Source: Astrothelium macrocarpum
Taxonomy: Eukaryota > Ascomycota > Dothideomycetes > Trypetheliales > Trypetheliaceae
NCBI GenBank assembly: GCA_021030915.1
Contig: JAGEMR010000234.1
Span: 1 to 25,170 of the forward strand
Reading direction: 5' to 3'
DNA: 25,170 nt
Shown: piece by piece, positions 10,368 through 21,178 of the stretch
Position numbering within the stretch: the first letter of the stretch is position 1
Layout of the letters: every line of letters begins with the position of its first letter
Notes under the pieces: generated by a model
What the model was told of the DNA's origin: nothing
The model's input: only the letters and a program-made list of their open reading frames with translations
Database searches by the model: none
Translations under genes and position numbers: made by a program

Positions 10368-13300
10368 TCATCGGATGAAGATGCTTTCGTTACGATTCCA
10401 TTGGCTCGGTTTCGTGTTGCGGTGATCAAGGCCAAGTTGGTCCTCAGGATATGTGAGCTTCTCTGCAAGAATATCGTCGTCCTCAAGATATTCTGGTCTC
10501 GAAAAGGCGCTTCTGGATATGACCGCAAATTTGATCTTCTCCAACTGCTTTCCCTTGATACCTGTCCGTTTCGACAGGCGCTCCTTGGTTTCCGAGAAGA
10601 CCTCGCCCTTGATGGCTTGTTAGTACATTGCACCTCATCATCACGAGACCTTAGAAACTTACCTGCTTAACCAAGAAGCAGAATGGCACTCCGTGTGCCT
10701 TTGTAATCTCCTTGTCGAAGTGCATCGCCCAAATCACACGATCGCGCTTATCCTCCTCAAGGCCAATGCCCTGGTCTGCTAAATCACCCTTTTCCCTCGC
10801 CGTGACTTCCTCTTCTGGGATTCGTTCTGCATACAATTGCAACCATTCATTCAGGTTTGCAACACTGTAGCTGTCTGCAAGCACTTTTGAGCCCTTACCA
10901 CTGCTTACCTCGTAGACACGAATGTAGGGCAATGCTTCATCCGGAATAACTGGCGCTGGGGTAGTGCCGTTATTCAAGTTGCCATTCTGTGAGAGATTGG
11001 GAGAACTGCCAGTTGAGGCGAGGGCCGTAGCATTTACGCGTTTTTGCAGGAGGGAGATGAGTTCTTGAACTGTGCCTTGCTTTGGAACGAGAAGTTCAAA
11101 TTGTTCTTCTCGTTGGATGCCGTCACTAAGCCATGTCACTCGAAGCGTCTTCCTCGTCTCAATCTCAGCTAGACTAAGTTCGAGGACCTCAAAGTAGAGC
11201 GAGTCTGTGGACTGCGTCTGTGTACCGTACGTAGCATAGGTCGGTGAGACCATGGTGGCCAATGTGGATGTTTGCATGCGTTTTACGGCGGTCTTCGGCT
11301 TGCCCGTCGTAGAATTCACTGTGTGGAAGCGGATGTGATCCGGGGATTCATTGATGTACTCTCCAACTTTGGCAGCAACTTGGTCGTACGACATCTTCTT
11401 GCTGAGGATGAGATCAAAAAATGTCTTTTCATTTTCTTCAACGATGGTCTTGTGGCGAAAATGAATGAGAACACGGTTCAGGAGGTAATCATAGAATTCG
11501 CGTGCATCAGCATAGCCGCCTGTGCTCTGTATTGATGATATCTCCTTGTCGCTCAGAGTGCGTTGGAAGCATATGATATCTCCGTCTTGGATCTCTGAGG
11601 CTGCCAAAGTAATTTTAGCTTTCATAGGCTCAATCATGTTCTGCTTGATTTCTTCCCATAACCGAAGAGTACACGAGCTTGACTGCCACCCCATCAAATC
11701 CAGTATGATTGGCGCAAGATCTGCGACCTTTTGCTGCCAACCCATGTAGACATGACCAACCCCGTGGAGTGATTGCTTCTCCGGATCGTAGTGCTTGAGA
11801 AAAAGTATTATTTGCCGGTTCGTTTGCTGACCGTCGGTGGGAGGAGTGGCGTCACCCCATTTGGGTTTCCCTTCCTCATCCGGCTCAACAGTCTCCATCC
11901 ATACCCTAAAGCACGAATTCTTGGTAGAAAATTTTTGAGACGCTTCTTCAACTGTCATTGTTGGGAAAGTCAACGGCTGGTCGGGCCGAATGGTACCATT
12001 CTGACGATTCACCATTACCCATGGCCGACAAAGATCAGGATTAATTTGAAGATCATCAGCGACAAGCTGTGTAAGTTCCTGTAAAGTTGTAGTCTTGAGG
12101 AGTTTGTAGGATCTCGGAGCTGGAGGTGTGCCTTGCTCTGCATTCCATTGAACGATGTCGAACCCTTGGTATGCGCGGAAGTTGTCTTCTGTAGCAACCT
12201 GCACATTCATATACAGGTGAGCCTCTTCCCTCTCTTTGCGTTTCTTTTCGATCAGCGCACGCTCCTCAGCAAGCTTCCTCTCAAGATGTGCAGGAGGTTC
12301 GACTTCTTCTTCCGTTCGAAGTATATCATCTAATCGGCTTTCTCTAATATATACCAACATGTAGGCATTGTTGGACTTTTTGCTAGAGAACGTCCGTGTG
12401 TATGGATTGCGTACCCCGTTCACGCCATTGGTGTTGGCATAGTCTCCACCAAAATTGTCATCAAGAGATTCCTTTGTCGTTGCTCGTGTCACCCGATCAT
12501 CGTCAAATCGGTAATATCCGGTGTCTTTGGTGGGCTTAATGAATGCATAGTAATGCCCTGCATTAAGGTCACCGCTGTGTACCAAAATGCCGTGGAGATG
12601 ATAGATGTATGGTTCCGACTTGTCGGCTTTCTCGTCGAGGTAAGGCGAGGCATTGAAGACCTCAGGAAATTCGTAGCGGTCATTGATCTTCATGAGCGCG
12701 TCTCGCTCCCAGTCGTACTCGAATCGCTTCAGCTGGAGATGAAGGACCTGAGGAAACGACTCGAAAATGACACCCTTTTTAGCATCTTGAAGTCCATATC
12801 CCTCCGCAAAATATTTGTTTTCGCCTTCCATTGTCTCTACCTGAATGTAATCTTTGAAGCTGTCGTCCAAGCTCTTATTTCCCCGAACGTTCAACTGAAT
12901 GTCCCAAAAGTCTTCTATCCGGGATGATTCGTAGTCGACATTGATGCATGAAATGTAAGTTTTCATTTTGCCAACAAACATCTTGGCAAGAGCATTCTCA
13001 GCTTCTGTGCCTTTCATGCGTTCCTCCATCCTTTCCATCAGGATTCGCGAGAGTTCTTGAACGTCTTGCTGCTCGAATATTTGCTTGGACTCCCAGCCAA
13101 ACGATTGCGTCAGCTCACTGGTTGAGACTGCATTGGCGTCTCTCTGTAACCTATAGAAGAGACGCTGCAATGCGTATGCACTGTTCGCTCTGTCGGCTTC
13201 GTGTTCCGTCGGTATTTGGTAGACGGCCTAGCACTGTCAGACTTGTGTACAATTCACGTGTCCATTAGCAGTGCCATACCTTTCGGAATGACGTTGTAAA

Positions 13301-14143
13301 ATACAAGGACTGAAGTAGGGAATTGAGATAACATGTGGCGCCCTGATTTTTCAAGCCCACCATGCCGGTTTCTTTCTTCGAATCATAGCTGGCTTGTAAT
13401 CAGTTGCCTGCCAGGACAGAAGGTGTAGAATGGCTGCGTACTTGATGAAGTTATGCCATAAGACGCCGGTTGGATCTTTGAGCACTCTAACGTAGGCGGT
13501 GACCATGACGGAATCGTTTTCTACCATGGGTCTATCTCTGTGGTCAAACGAAGCGGCAAATATGCGACGCAGCTCGGCAAAGCGTGTAAAGCCCCAGTCT
13601 CCTTCGTCGGCGGTAAATCGGTGGTTGGCGGAATGTGTAAGGTAGATGGTAGGATCATTTGGATTCCACATGACCAGCATGAACTGTACGCAAGCATACC
13701 AGTCGTCTGGGGGCTTGTCACCAAAGCCTTGCTCTAAGTAGAACGAGGCACAGTCGACGTTGTTGCCATAGGGGAAGAATAGTATTCGCCACGGGTGTTT
13801 TCCACACTCGAAGACTGGACCGTGTTCTCTGCGAGTCAACTGGCGCCACTGCTGTATCTGCCATGTGTTGTGTGTTTCTGATTCAGTCTCTTGGTCTGGC
13901 AGCTCCGGCATGAACTTTGCCATCATTTCCTCAAAATTGTCTGCGCGGACCTCAGGTTCTTGGTCCGCATCCTCCACCGGGTCGTCTGGTGAAATGATGG
14001 CGACATCCTGTCTTTCCTCGTACTCTTGAGGCTCGACAAGCATATCATTGCCGAGCTATAGTAAGTACGATGAAGCTCATGGTCAGCGAGCACATCGACA
14101 GAAGGATGAGAGAGCTCGAAACAAGTGCGCTTACCTGATCCAT
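10368..14143 (-). CDS. UBP15: Ubiquitin carboxyl-terminal hydrolase, USP7/Ubp15 type
   Basis: This is a deubiquitinating cysteine protease. Modelled exons on the minus strand: 14135-14143, 13442-14055, 13280-13388, 10663-13227 and 10368-10607, giving 1178 residues in one continuous frame. Domains in order: an acidic N-terminus with the EPEVRADNFEEMM region; a MATH domain at about 66-198; a USP catalytic domain with Cys box GLKNQGATCYLNS (Cys227), His box LNAGHYYAF (His469) and the following YRFDDDRV; then the ubiquitin-like tandem region of USP7 and a C-terminal FSETKERLSKRTGIKGK segment. This is the full architecture of human USP7, yeast Ubp15 and fission yeast Ubp21/22. Introns are 79, 53, 52 and 55 nt. 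The first exon codes only Met-Asp-Gln; joining it uses good GTAAGC and TATAG sites, but a start at 14043 is an alternative. The last intron contains a perfect TACTAAC branch site. It is divergent from the kinase gene and may share its promoter. Confidence 0.93.
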
Positions 14144-14796
14144 GACAGCGGGGGAATGTAGAGCGTAGGGAATATATACTACAGCTGATCGGGCGCAACG
14201 CGAGAAGACGCGGATGCTCAGTGGTGGTGTGACGGCCCAATCAGGCGAGGGAGCAGCAACGGTGCCAAGGAAAAGGGGAAGGGAGAGGGCGATGTTGAGA
14301 AAACGGGCTTTGTCAGAGCTTGGAAAGGGCAACGGAAGTCGAAGGTCGCTAATGGTGGCGGAAGTGGGAACAATGACGAATGATGGGCCACAGTTGGGCC
14401 AGAGTTGGGCCTGCCCGAACCACCACCCAGCAACTCAATAAGTCACGGCATCCAGGTCGAAATGGGTGATCACGATGCTTCGACTGTAGCTCGGACGGTG
14501 ATTGATGCCCACACCTTCACTTCCACGTATGCGCGGGCAAACGCGCATCGTGCCCTCGTCTTTGTTGACCACGCTTCCTCCACACATCCGCCTGCCCCCA
14601 CAGCAACACCTCTGGAGGAAACTCAAGCTTGAGCATCTCTCGCACCGAGCTCGAGCAATCTGAGAGCGGTGTTGCTCTCGTGTCTGTTGCAACATCCAAA
14701 CGCTGCACCTTCCCGCACCTTTACCAATTTGAAGGAACCCCTCAATCTTCATCCCCTGCTCATGGGCACATCAGAGTCGCATGCGGCTCAAGAGGA
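14144..14796. promoter_or_regulatory. Divergent promoter between UBP15 and the kinase
   Basis: These 653 bases separate two start codons that face away from each other, so they must hold both promoters. A CCAAT box (14237-14241) lies about 95 bp from the UBP15 start. Three TGGGCC hexamers at 14384-14389, 14395-14400 and 14406-14411 are spaced exactly 11 bp apart, placing them on the same face of the helix. A TATATATT-like stretch lies about 30 bp upstream of the UBP15 ATG. No gene-like ORF was found. Confidence 0.6.
14384..14411. promoter_or_regulatory. Three helically phased TGGGCC sites
   Basis: TGGGCC occurs three times with start-to-start spacing of 11 and 11 bp; the second and third copies share the longer string ttgggcc. 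The array is roughly mid-way in the UBP15/kinase divergent promoter, 241 bp from one ATG and 386 bp from the other. Such spacing fits cooperative binding by a transcription factor, but I know of no fungal factor assigned to this sequence. Confidence 0.4.
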
Positions 14797-16258
14797 ATGC
14801 TGAAGCATGGCTTGCCTACATTACCACCATCTCGCGTTTGTCTCGCGTCCACGGTAATACAGCGACAAACACGCATCAATCACACCAATACCAGCCTTCC
14901 ACCATGGAGGCCGGCAACGGTCTTGGATGAGTAAGACGCACACACATCCACCACAATCAAACCTTCACTTGCTCAAATCCTTCGTCTAGATGGGTCCAAC
15001 GAGAAGCTCGTCCGATTAGTTTACGCCAGCTGACGTTCTTCGGCCGGACGCTGACTGAAGCACGTCTGTTGAGCTCCGCCAACTATGTGCGGACTGAGCT
15101 CCCAGTGCGGTATTGCAGCCCATCAGTCTTGTCAGTAGATGTGCATTGACTTTCCCTAGCATTGCGCATAGGCTGCGCGACATGCAGTCTCTCCCATACG
15201 TCGTTGTCACCAACCCTCACATCTCTCACGTCTACGAGCTCTATCACAACGCCTTTGAAAGATTCCACAAATTTCCTGAGATACGAAATGTCAGCGACAA
15301 CGACAGATACTGCGAGGTGCTGAAGACGACGCTGAAGGATCACTTGTCTGTGATACCTAGGCTACAGATGGGCGTACTGGAGGTTCAAGGCCTGATGAAG
15401 CCCGAAGAGACGGACAAGTTTATGACTACTCTTCTAAGATCCCGCATTTCGCGCCGCGTCATCGCACAGCAGCACCTTGCCCTTACTGAGACCTTTCATT
15501 CACCCTGGCATTTTCCCAACGCAAAGATTCCCGTAGAGGGACCGGACACCTTGGTCGGAGAGGTGCTTCTCCACTGCAATGCAAAAGAGATTGTTGCGAA
15601 GTGCGCCAACACCATAACAGCGCTCATGCGAAGAGCTTATGGACATGCCCACATCCCAGAGGTCAAACTCCTTGGCCATTTAAATGTGACTTTTCCATAT
15701 ATCCCTAGCATTCTTGAATACATTATTGGAGAGCTCCTTCGAAATTCCGTCCAAGCTGCGGTAGAGCAACGCAACGGAAGGAGCTCGCCTTTACCGCCCA
15801 TAGAGGTCACAATATGTGAAGCAGACCAACATGTAATCATTCGGATTTCTGACCAAGGTGGTGGAGTTTCTCGTGAGATACTTCCTTACCTATGGTCTTT
15901 TAGTAAAGGGCCTCGCAAGCAAATGCGTTTGGACAATCTCAACAAAGTTCCAAGAATGGCGGGTACCCTTCAAGAACTGTGTGTTGATTCGGAATCTGGC
16001 AATACTCACTGCTCGAATGATAACGGGTCAAGCGCTGAAGTTAGCGACGAGCATTCTCTAAGTACACTAACAAGTCGCCCTACTGGGTTAAGACTGGGAA
16101 TGGGTCTGCCAATCAGCAGGATCTACGCCGAATATTGGGCCGGAAGTCTTGAGCTACATAGCCTTGAAGGTTATGGTGTTGATGCATTTTTACAGATCCC
16201 CAAATTAGGAAATAAGAACGAGCAGCTTGCGACCAGGGCTAATGTGGATGCGGTGTAA
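14797..16258 (+). CDS. Mitochondrial pyruvate/branched-chain 2-oxoacid dehydrogenase kinase
   Basis: This kinase inactivates the mitochondrial pyruvate or branched-chain 2-oxoacid dehydrogenase complex by phosphorylating its E1alpha subunit. Modelled exons: 14797-14930, 14990-15109 and 15160-16258 (introns 59 and 50 nt), giving 450 residues. The first ~45 residues are Arg-rich with almost no acidic residues, fitting a mitochondrial presequence. The BCDHK_Adom3 helical domain follows, from the WVQREARPISLRQLTFF region onward, including the conserved RISRRVIAQQH stretch (about 180-190). The GHKL ATPase motifs are complete: N box ELLRNS (Glu276, Asn280), G1 DQGGG (316-320) and G2 GLRLGMGLP (394-402). 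A 40-residue variable insert, rich in Ser/Asn/Glu, separates G1 from G2, as in fungal members. The splices are fixed by conserved frame across both junctions. I cannot decide between PDK and BCKDK (yeast Pkp1/Pkp2-like) from motifs alone. It is transcribed divergently from UBP15. Confidence 0.9.
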
Positions 16259-16802
16259 ATAGAGTAGTTGCCCTCAAAAAAAAGTTATAGTCGGTTCCAC
16301 GGAACTCCGTTAACAAACTCATTCTTGGAAAGCGAATTGACTGCGTACCAACAAACTCACCACCATTCCAGTTTCGGGTCAATACATGCGCACGTAAAAT
16401 TTTTGAATAGTGCAGCGAAAGTGAGTCATTTACGTGTAAGCATTGCTCAATGTGTCGGACAGCTACCCTTTTTGATCTTGTCCACTTCTCTTTCCTTGTC
16501 TCTCTGATGACTAATTTATAGAAGGAGCAAAGGAAAACGATCATCATTTCCAACCCTTCGAAAATGATTTGAGTAGCTTCTTCATGGTAACAATCATGGG
16601 TAAGCGCAGCCAGCACGTATATATTGCCCATCCTGAGCTTTCAGTCATTTCATTCCAGACACTGCAGCTTGTTTCTTGTTCACCAAACAGTTTCTGCAGT
16701 ATCCACATTGCTTGACATCTTAAATGATGAGCACGAAAGAACTTGAGACAAACGTCGTATTTCGTTATCCACATTGGTCTACAGCTAGCTGAATGAATTT
16801 AG
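16259..16802. other. Intergenic region between the kinase and the unknown gene
   Basis: These 544 bases should contain the kinase 3' UTR and the next gene's promoter. A pyrimidine-rich tract (about 16469-16505) is typical of fungal promoters. I see no gene, RNA or repeat here. Confidence 0.5.
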
Positions 16803-19800
16803 ATGCCTCGTTCGCGCGCCCTTCTCCAGTCTTCAGCTGAACTCGGAGATTACTGCATCGCTTTTAGTTCTGCTCACGTGAGTTGACATTTGTCTGATCT
16901 GATTGTCATTTGCTCATTCTCTATGCAGCATACGCCTAGACGACCTTTTCGCATCACACTAAGGTTGACCGAGCTCTCGTTCCAGCATGGGGAACAAAGT
17001 CTCATGAACATGTGGCGACCATTTTACAAAGAGATTCCAAAGCAAGAGGAACCCTCTTATCTACAACCGCTCGACATCTGTGATGTCTGGAAGGGCCTCA
17101 GCTACAATCATGCAAAAGAACTATCATTCTGGAAAAGGTGCTTCAATTCGGGCATCCAAGAATGCCTTGGCGAATTTGTGATTGGTAAATTTCGTGGTGA
17201 CCCCGAATGGACGTCCGCTCCTCAACTTGGCGAATTTGTAAACCGAGAGCTGGCACATGTCCTTGTGCCTATCGATATCGACAACTTAATCTCAAGAATG
17301 CTTCAAAGCAGTTACCATGAGAAATGGGGTAAGAGTTTCCTGAGATGGGCCCACTATGACCAACGTGTAGCTGTGAAACTGTTCCTCACTACCCAGCAAT
17401 GCTGGCTCGATAACAAAGAACCAACCCTTATGGTGGACTTCAGCTCGACCTGGACGTCGCAGCACCTTGAAATCTCTGCGCGTGTACTGTGGCATCCGCC
17501 TACAGTATCGTTCTGCGAGACCAGTCTCCGACCAACTTACCTGGAACCTCTCCTAACTCAGCAACCCCTACAAGACCGGACTTACTTGGAGCATCAGTGG
17601 TTGATGGACTGCTCATCGTTTTCGTGGCGTCAAGTTGTAGTCACTACTGTTAAGAAAGAGTTCTCAGACGGCGTTTATTTCGAGCGAATTCTCCGAGTGA
17701 GGATTGATCTCTACAAATTATACGACATTCAGAGGCAAGCTGGGTTGATTGCTGGGGAGCTGAGCTCAGGTCGCCAATACCAAACTCGCCCATCCAGTGG
17801 CGAAGATTATCTTGATTACCCCACCAGCGAAGGAGACTTTCCTGGTCGAATTCCTTCCAGTCCTTCGTCATGTTCCCTAGAGCTCGAGAAGACCGCATAT
17901 CGAAAAATTGATGCAGATGTACCAGACGAACACCTGGGGCAAGATGGCGCCAGTCCGTATCTCAGACGACCCGTATCACGCACAGACGAAACAGCATTGC
18001 AAGATTTCGTGCATGTCCATAATTTTGACGATGAAAATCAACAAATGTCCCTTGGAGACCGTGTGGACACCCCAATAAACGGTTCAAGTCCAGGAGAAAA
18101 GGATTTGTCGCCATGCTCCAAGGTAGCGCTTGCTGCCGTACGTCTGACAATGAGAGCTTCCAAGGATCTAAAAACGGCAGTACAACTTCAAGAGAAAGTG
18201 TGTAACAACCTGAGAGAAGACGCTGCTGGAAACCCCCAAAAGACTGCAGGAAATAAACCCAGCCCTGGAACCGAATCCAGCAAAATGACCGGCAAGAGCA
18301 ATCGGGAAAAAATGAAATGGAGTCATTGGGGACAATGGCTTCTCACGCCACCCAGTGAGTTGGCTTCTGCAATCTCGGCAGCAAAGCACGACGCTACAGA
18401 CAGTCAGAATTTGGCAGATGCAGAGCAAGCAAGAATTCGCGATAACTATGATCAATTCTGTGCAGCGAAAGGCGTGAACAATCGAGTACGTGAAGATCTG
18501 AGTGACTTGTTGGAATTTCCAGATGACCTGGACGTCGGTCCCAATGAGAATTCTAGCGACCACGAGACGGTCCAGACCAGCGAAACGTGCGGTGTGGACG
18601 ATGGCGGTGAACACGAAGACGAACCCGTCCAGGGCCAAGACCGCGGAAAGTCTCGTAGCGTGTACATTACCATGTCAGAGGATAGTCAACCTTTGGTAGA
18701 GCATGTACGGCCATCTTACCTAAAACCACAGCATAGTCCAGCAAAGCGGACAGCTCTTGGAGAAATCTCGCACAATCAACAAGGACTGGGGCCAGCACAG
18801 TCCGACCCGGAACCGGGATTGAAACGTGCTCTACCTTTATCAGCTTACGAGTCCCAGCAAACACCACAGGATTCATCACTGCCTGGAACTCCACGACCTC
18901 TGCCATCCAAAGGGCTCCCGTCCAGATGGCCGCCTTCAAGCCTCACATTACCTCTCTCAAGGATAAGGGCTGAGTTTGGCGGATCTGAAAATTTCTCTGT
19001 GGATGGTCGTGAAACGCCATTAGCGGCTACGAAGGTTGCGCAGGAAACACCCTGGAACACAACAGCGATCAATGAGCCCATAGAAGCTCCAAGATCCGTA
19101 CCGATCATGCGTGGTGGTAGTGACGTTCGTCCTAGCCAGATTATAAACTCAATGCAGGAAACTGATCGTCGCTATTTTTCTCAATTAAGAAACCCACTTT
19201 CGCGCTATTATACAGTTCAGGCAGGCCAAGAGCGAGAGCGTCAGCAAGCGCGCATACCAAGCTTCAATCAATGCTACTCATGTAGTAACACTGGCGGCCT
19301 CTTAGGCATCGAAGAAATGTTAAATCGTCTCAACCATTCCGTTGCCAACCAAAAATCTACTCCAAGGCTCCACTTGGAAACGACCCCCGCAACATCTTCA
19401 AGGCCAAAAGTATCTCCAGGATCAAGCCCGCTATGCTCGCCAGATGATCTTCAGCAATCGCCCCTGAAGCGTGCTAAGCTGGTCCTGGATCATCTACCAG
19501 AAGTATCGGTCACTCCTCCCCTCCCGCCCCCTCACCTTCAAAGCATCTACGATCCAACGTCCGCACCAAAGTCGTATTACACATATGATTGTAAATTGAA
19601 AGACCCGGAGATGACCAATGGCTGGTCCAGCCCAGGACTGAAAACGGTTTCGGCGCCTCCAACAGAAAAGAAGACGTCACGATCTGGAGTAGAGAGCCGC
19701 GGTGCCGGATGGCCGGGAACATATCACAAGGCTAAGATTGAGGGAATTGAAGCTGATATTCACCTGAATGAAGGGGACAGTGAAGACACGGAGAGCCCGG

Positions 19801-20129
19801 GACCAAGCCCACGTCACTGGAAGGGGAAAGCCGTACCCTTCAAAGAGCTCGTGAAGTGGTTCAAGAAAGCTCGGGCGGTGGAAGAAGCACGCGTTCGCGA
19901 ACGGGCTCAGAGCGAACCTCGCAGCGAGGTGCACAATCGCAACGACACCGACACGTATGAAGCAGATACCGAGGCATCGAAAAACGAAGAAATCAATTCG
20001 ACTCCGAAGACAGAGATTGAAATGACAAGACTTACGCCCAAGAGAGCCGTCCTGTGTGATCGCGGAATGGGGACGGAAATGGATGGATCTGGTTGTTTGG
20101 GAACGGATGAGTTCTGGTCGAAAGAGTAG
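16803..20129 (+). CDS. Large fungal protein of unknown function, mostly disordered
   Basis: I do not recognise this gene. The model joins exon 16803-16877 (25 codons, ATG in agATGcc) to exon 16929-20129 across a 51-nt intron with a consensus GTGAGT donor and TATGCAG acceptor, giving 1091 residues. Starting at an in-frame ATG at 16923 is the alternative if the intron is not used. Residues about 26-290 look folded, with many Trp, Tyr and hydrophobic alternations, and are probably a conserved domain. From about 290 to 1040 the protein is rich in Ser, Pro, Asp/Glu and Gln, so likely disordered. Short motifs in it include PAKRTALGEI (near 629), similar to the RxALGxI motifs of some cell-cycle proteins, and SPLKRAKL (near 870), a possible phospho-regulated nuclear signal. 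A basic helical segment with WFKKARAVEEARVRER lies at about 1003-1020. A nuclear role is plausible but unproved. Confidence 0.8.
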
Positions 20130-20844
20130 GAGATCAGAGGATGGCTGAGCTGAGCAGTCATCGATTTTCGTACAGGAAGGCTGTGTAGGTAGGTAAATCG
20201 GGAGAGAGTTTGATGTTATTGCTACGTGGGTGGTTCTATGATTTTCTTGGGCGTTGCGTGAGTGTGGATTGGTAAAGCATGGATTGGCTCATTATTACTG
20301 TTGTGAAGGGGATGACCTTGCCAACTTAATCGGAGGTGTTGCATTGACAGTCGATTTCTTAACGATTGCAAGCTTATTACAGTGCCAAGAATTTTATTAG
20401 CGCCTCTCGGCAGCGAAATTTTGTTCCTAGAGTTTTCGATTTCATTTCCGAGCCTACGTCAGAAGTCGTAAAATCTGTTACCATTGGTCGAGCACCAGCC
20501 ACCACCGCCACACTCCACGCGCTTCACTCTACGTCATTCCGAGCTTGCGCCACAACGCGCCTTGTTTTGGTGCTCATACGCAATAATTAATCATGCCTTG
20601 ATTGCGGTTGCCATTCAATTTAAGCGGCCCCTCTTTCGCTATCGTTCGAAAGCCTTAGTATCCACTCTTCGCAACCTTTTCTTTTTCCATTGTCCTACTA
20701 CAAACCTCCTTCAGAAAGCAATTCGTATAGTTGGTCCAGCACCGATCGGCCTTGTAAAAGGAGATCTACCATATTCAGACCGCATATCGCAGCCCAACAC
20801 CAACCTAATCAGTCAAGCTCGACTAGCGAAAGCCTATCAGCAAA
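20130..20844. other. Intergenic region upstream of the PMP3-like gene
   Basis: These 715 bases show no convincing gene; the short open frames within it have no recognisable features. An ATTGG (a reversed CCAAT box) lies at 20483-20487, about 360 bp before the next ATG. The last few hundred bases are probably promoter and 5' UTR of the PMP3-like gene. Confidence 0.45.
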
Positions 20845-21178
20845 ATGATCTCAGCCATTCTTCTCATCCTCATTACCATCTTCAGTAAGTCTCCCCTCGC
20901 CATCCATTCCACCAGCCACTAACGCCTCTTATCCAGTCCCTCCAATCGGCGTCTTCATGATTGCCGGCTGTGGCGCCGACTTCCTCATCAACATCTGCTT
21001 GACGCTATTGGGATACTTTCCTGGCCACATCCACGCTTTCTATCTGGAGTACATCTATTACAAACGCCGTGAAGAGGCTGCGAAGGGCTTGTTCGACAAC
21101 AAACGCGCGCCTGGTGTGTACAGCGACAACATCCAGACGGGAGGACGTGGCTACGGTACTATGGCTGCTGCAACTTGA
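20845..21178 (+). CDS. PMP3: PMP3/UPF0057-family small membrane proteolipid
   Basis: This is a small hydrophobic plasma-membrane protein of the PMP3/RCI2/SNA family, linked in yeast and plants to membrane potential and salt tolerance. Two exons, 20845-20884 and 20937-21178, flank a 52-nt intron (GTAAGT donor, CACTAAC branch site, CCAG acceptor), giving 93 residues. Two membrane segments are visible: residues about 2-22 (ISAILLILITIFIPPIGVF) and about 26-48, the second ending in the family signature LGYFPGHIHAFYLEYIYY. The first exon carries only the first 13 residues, and the splice restores the conserved IPPIGVF. A hydrophilic tail of about 40 residues follows the second segment, longer than yeast Pmp3 (55 aa) and more like the SNA2/SNA3-type fungal members. 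It ends in a GRGYGTM stretch. Exact paralogue assignment is uncertain. Confidence 0.92.

Noticed and set aside
10608..10662. Acceptor AAG right after TACTAAC in the last UBP15 intron
   Set aside because: It is only two or three bases from the branch site and gives the wrong frame. The next AG (ATCAAG) restores the conserved GEVFSETK segment.
15113..15159. ATG at 15113 as the start of the kinase
   Set aside because: The N-terminal WVQREARPISLRQLTFF helix, conserved in this kinase family, lies upstream in exon 2, and 15110-15159 fits an intron with a CCCTAG acceptor.
16803..20129. Shelterin/TPP1-like protein as the identity of the large unknown gene
   Set aside because: The long disordered tail after a small domain suggested it, but I could not find an OB-fold signature at the N-terminus.
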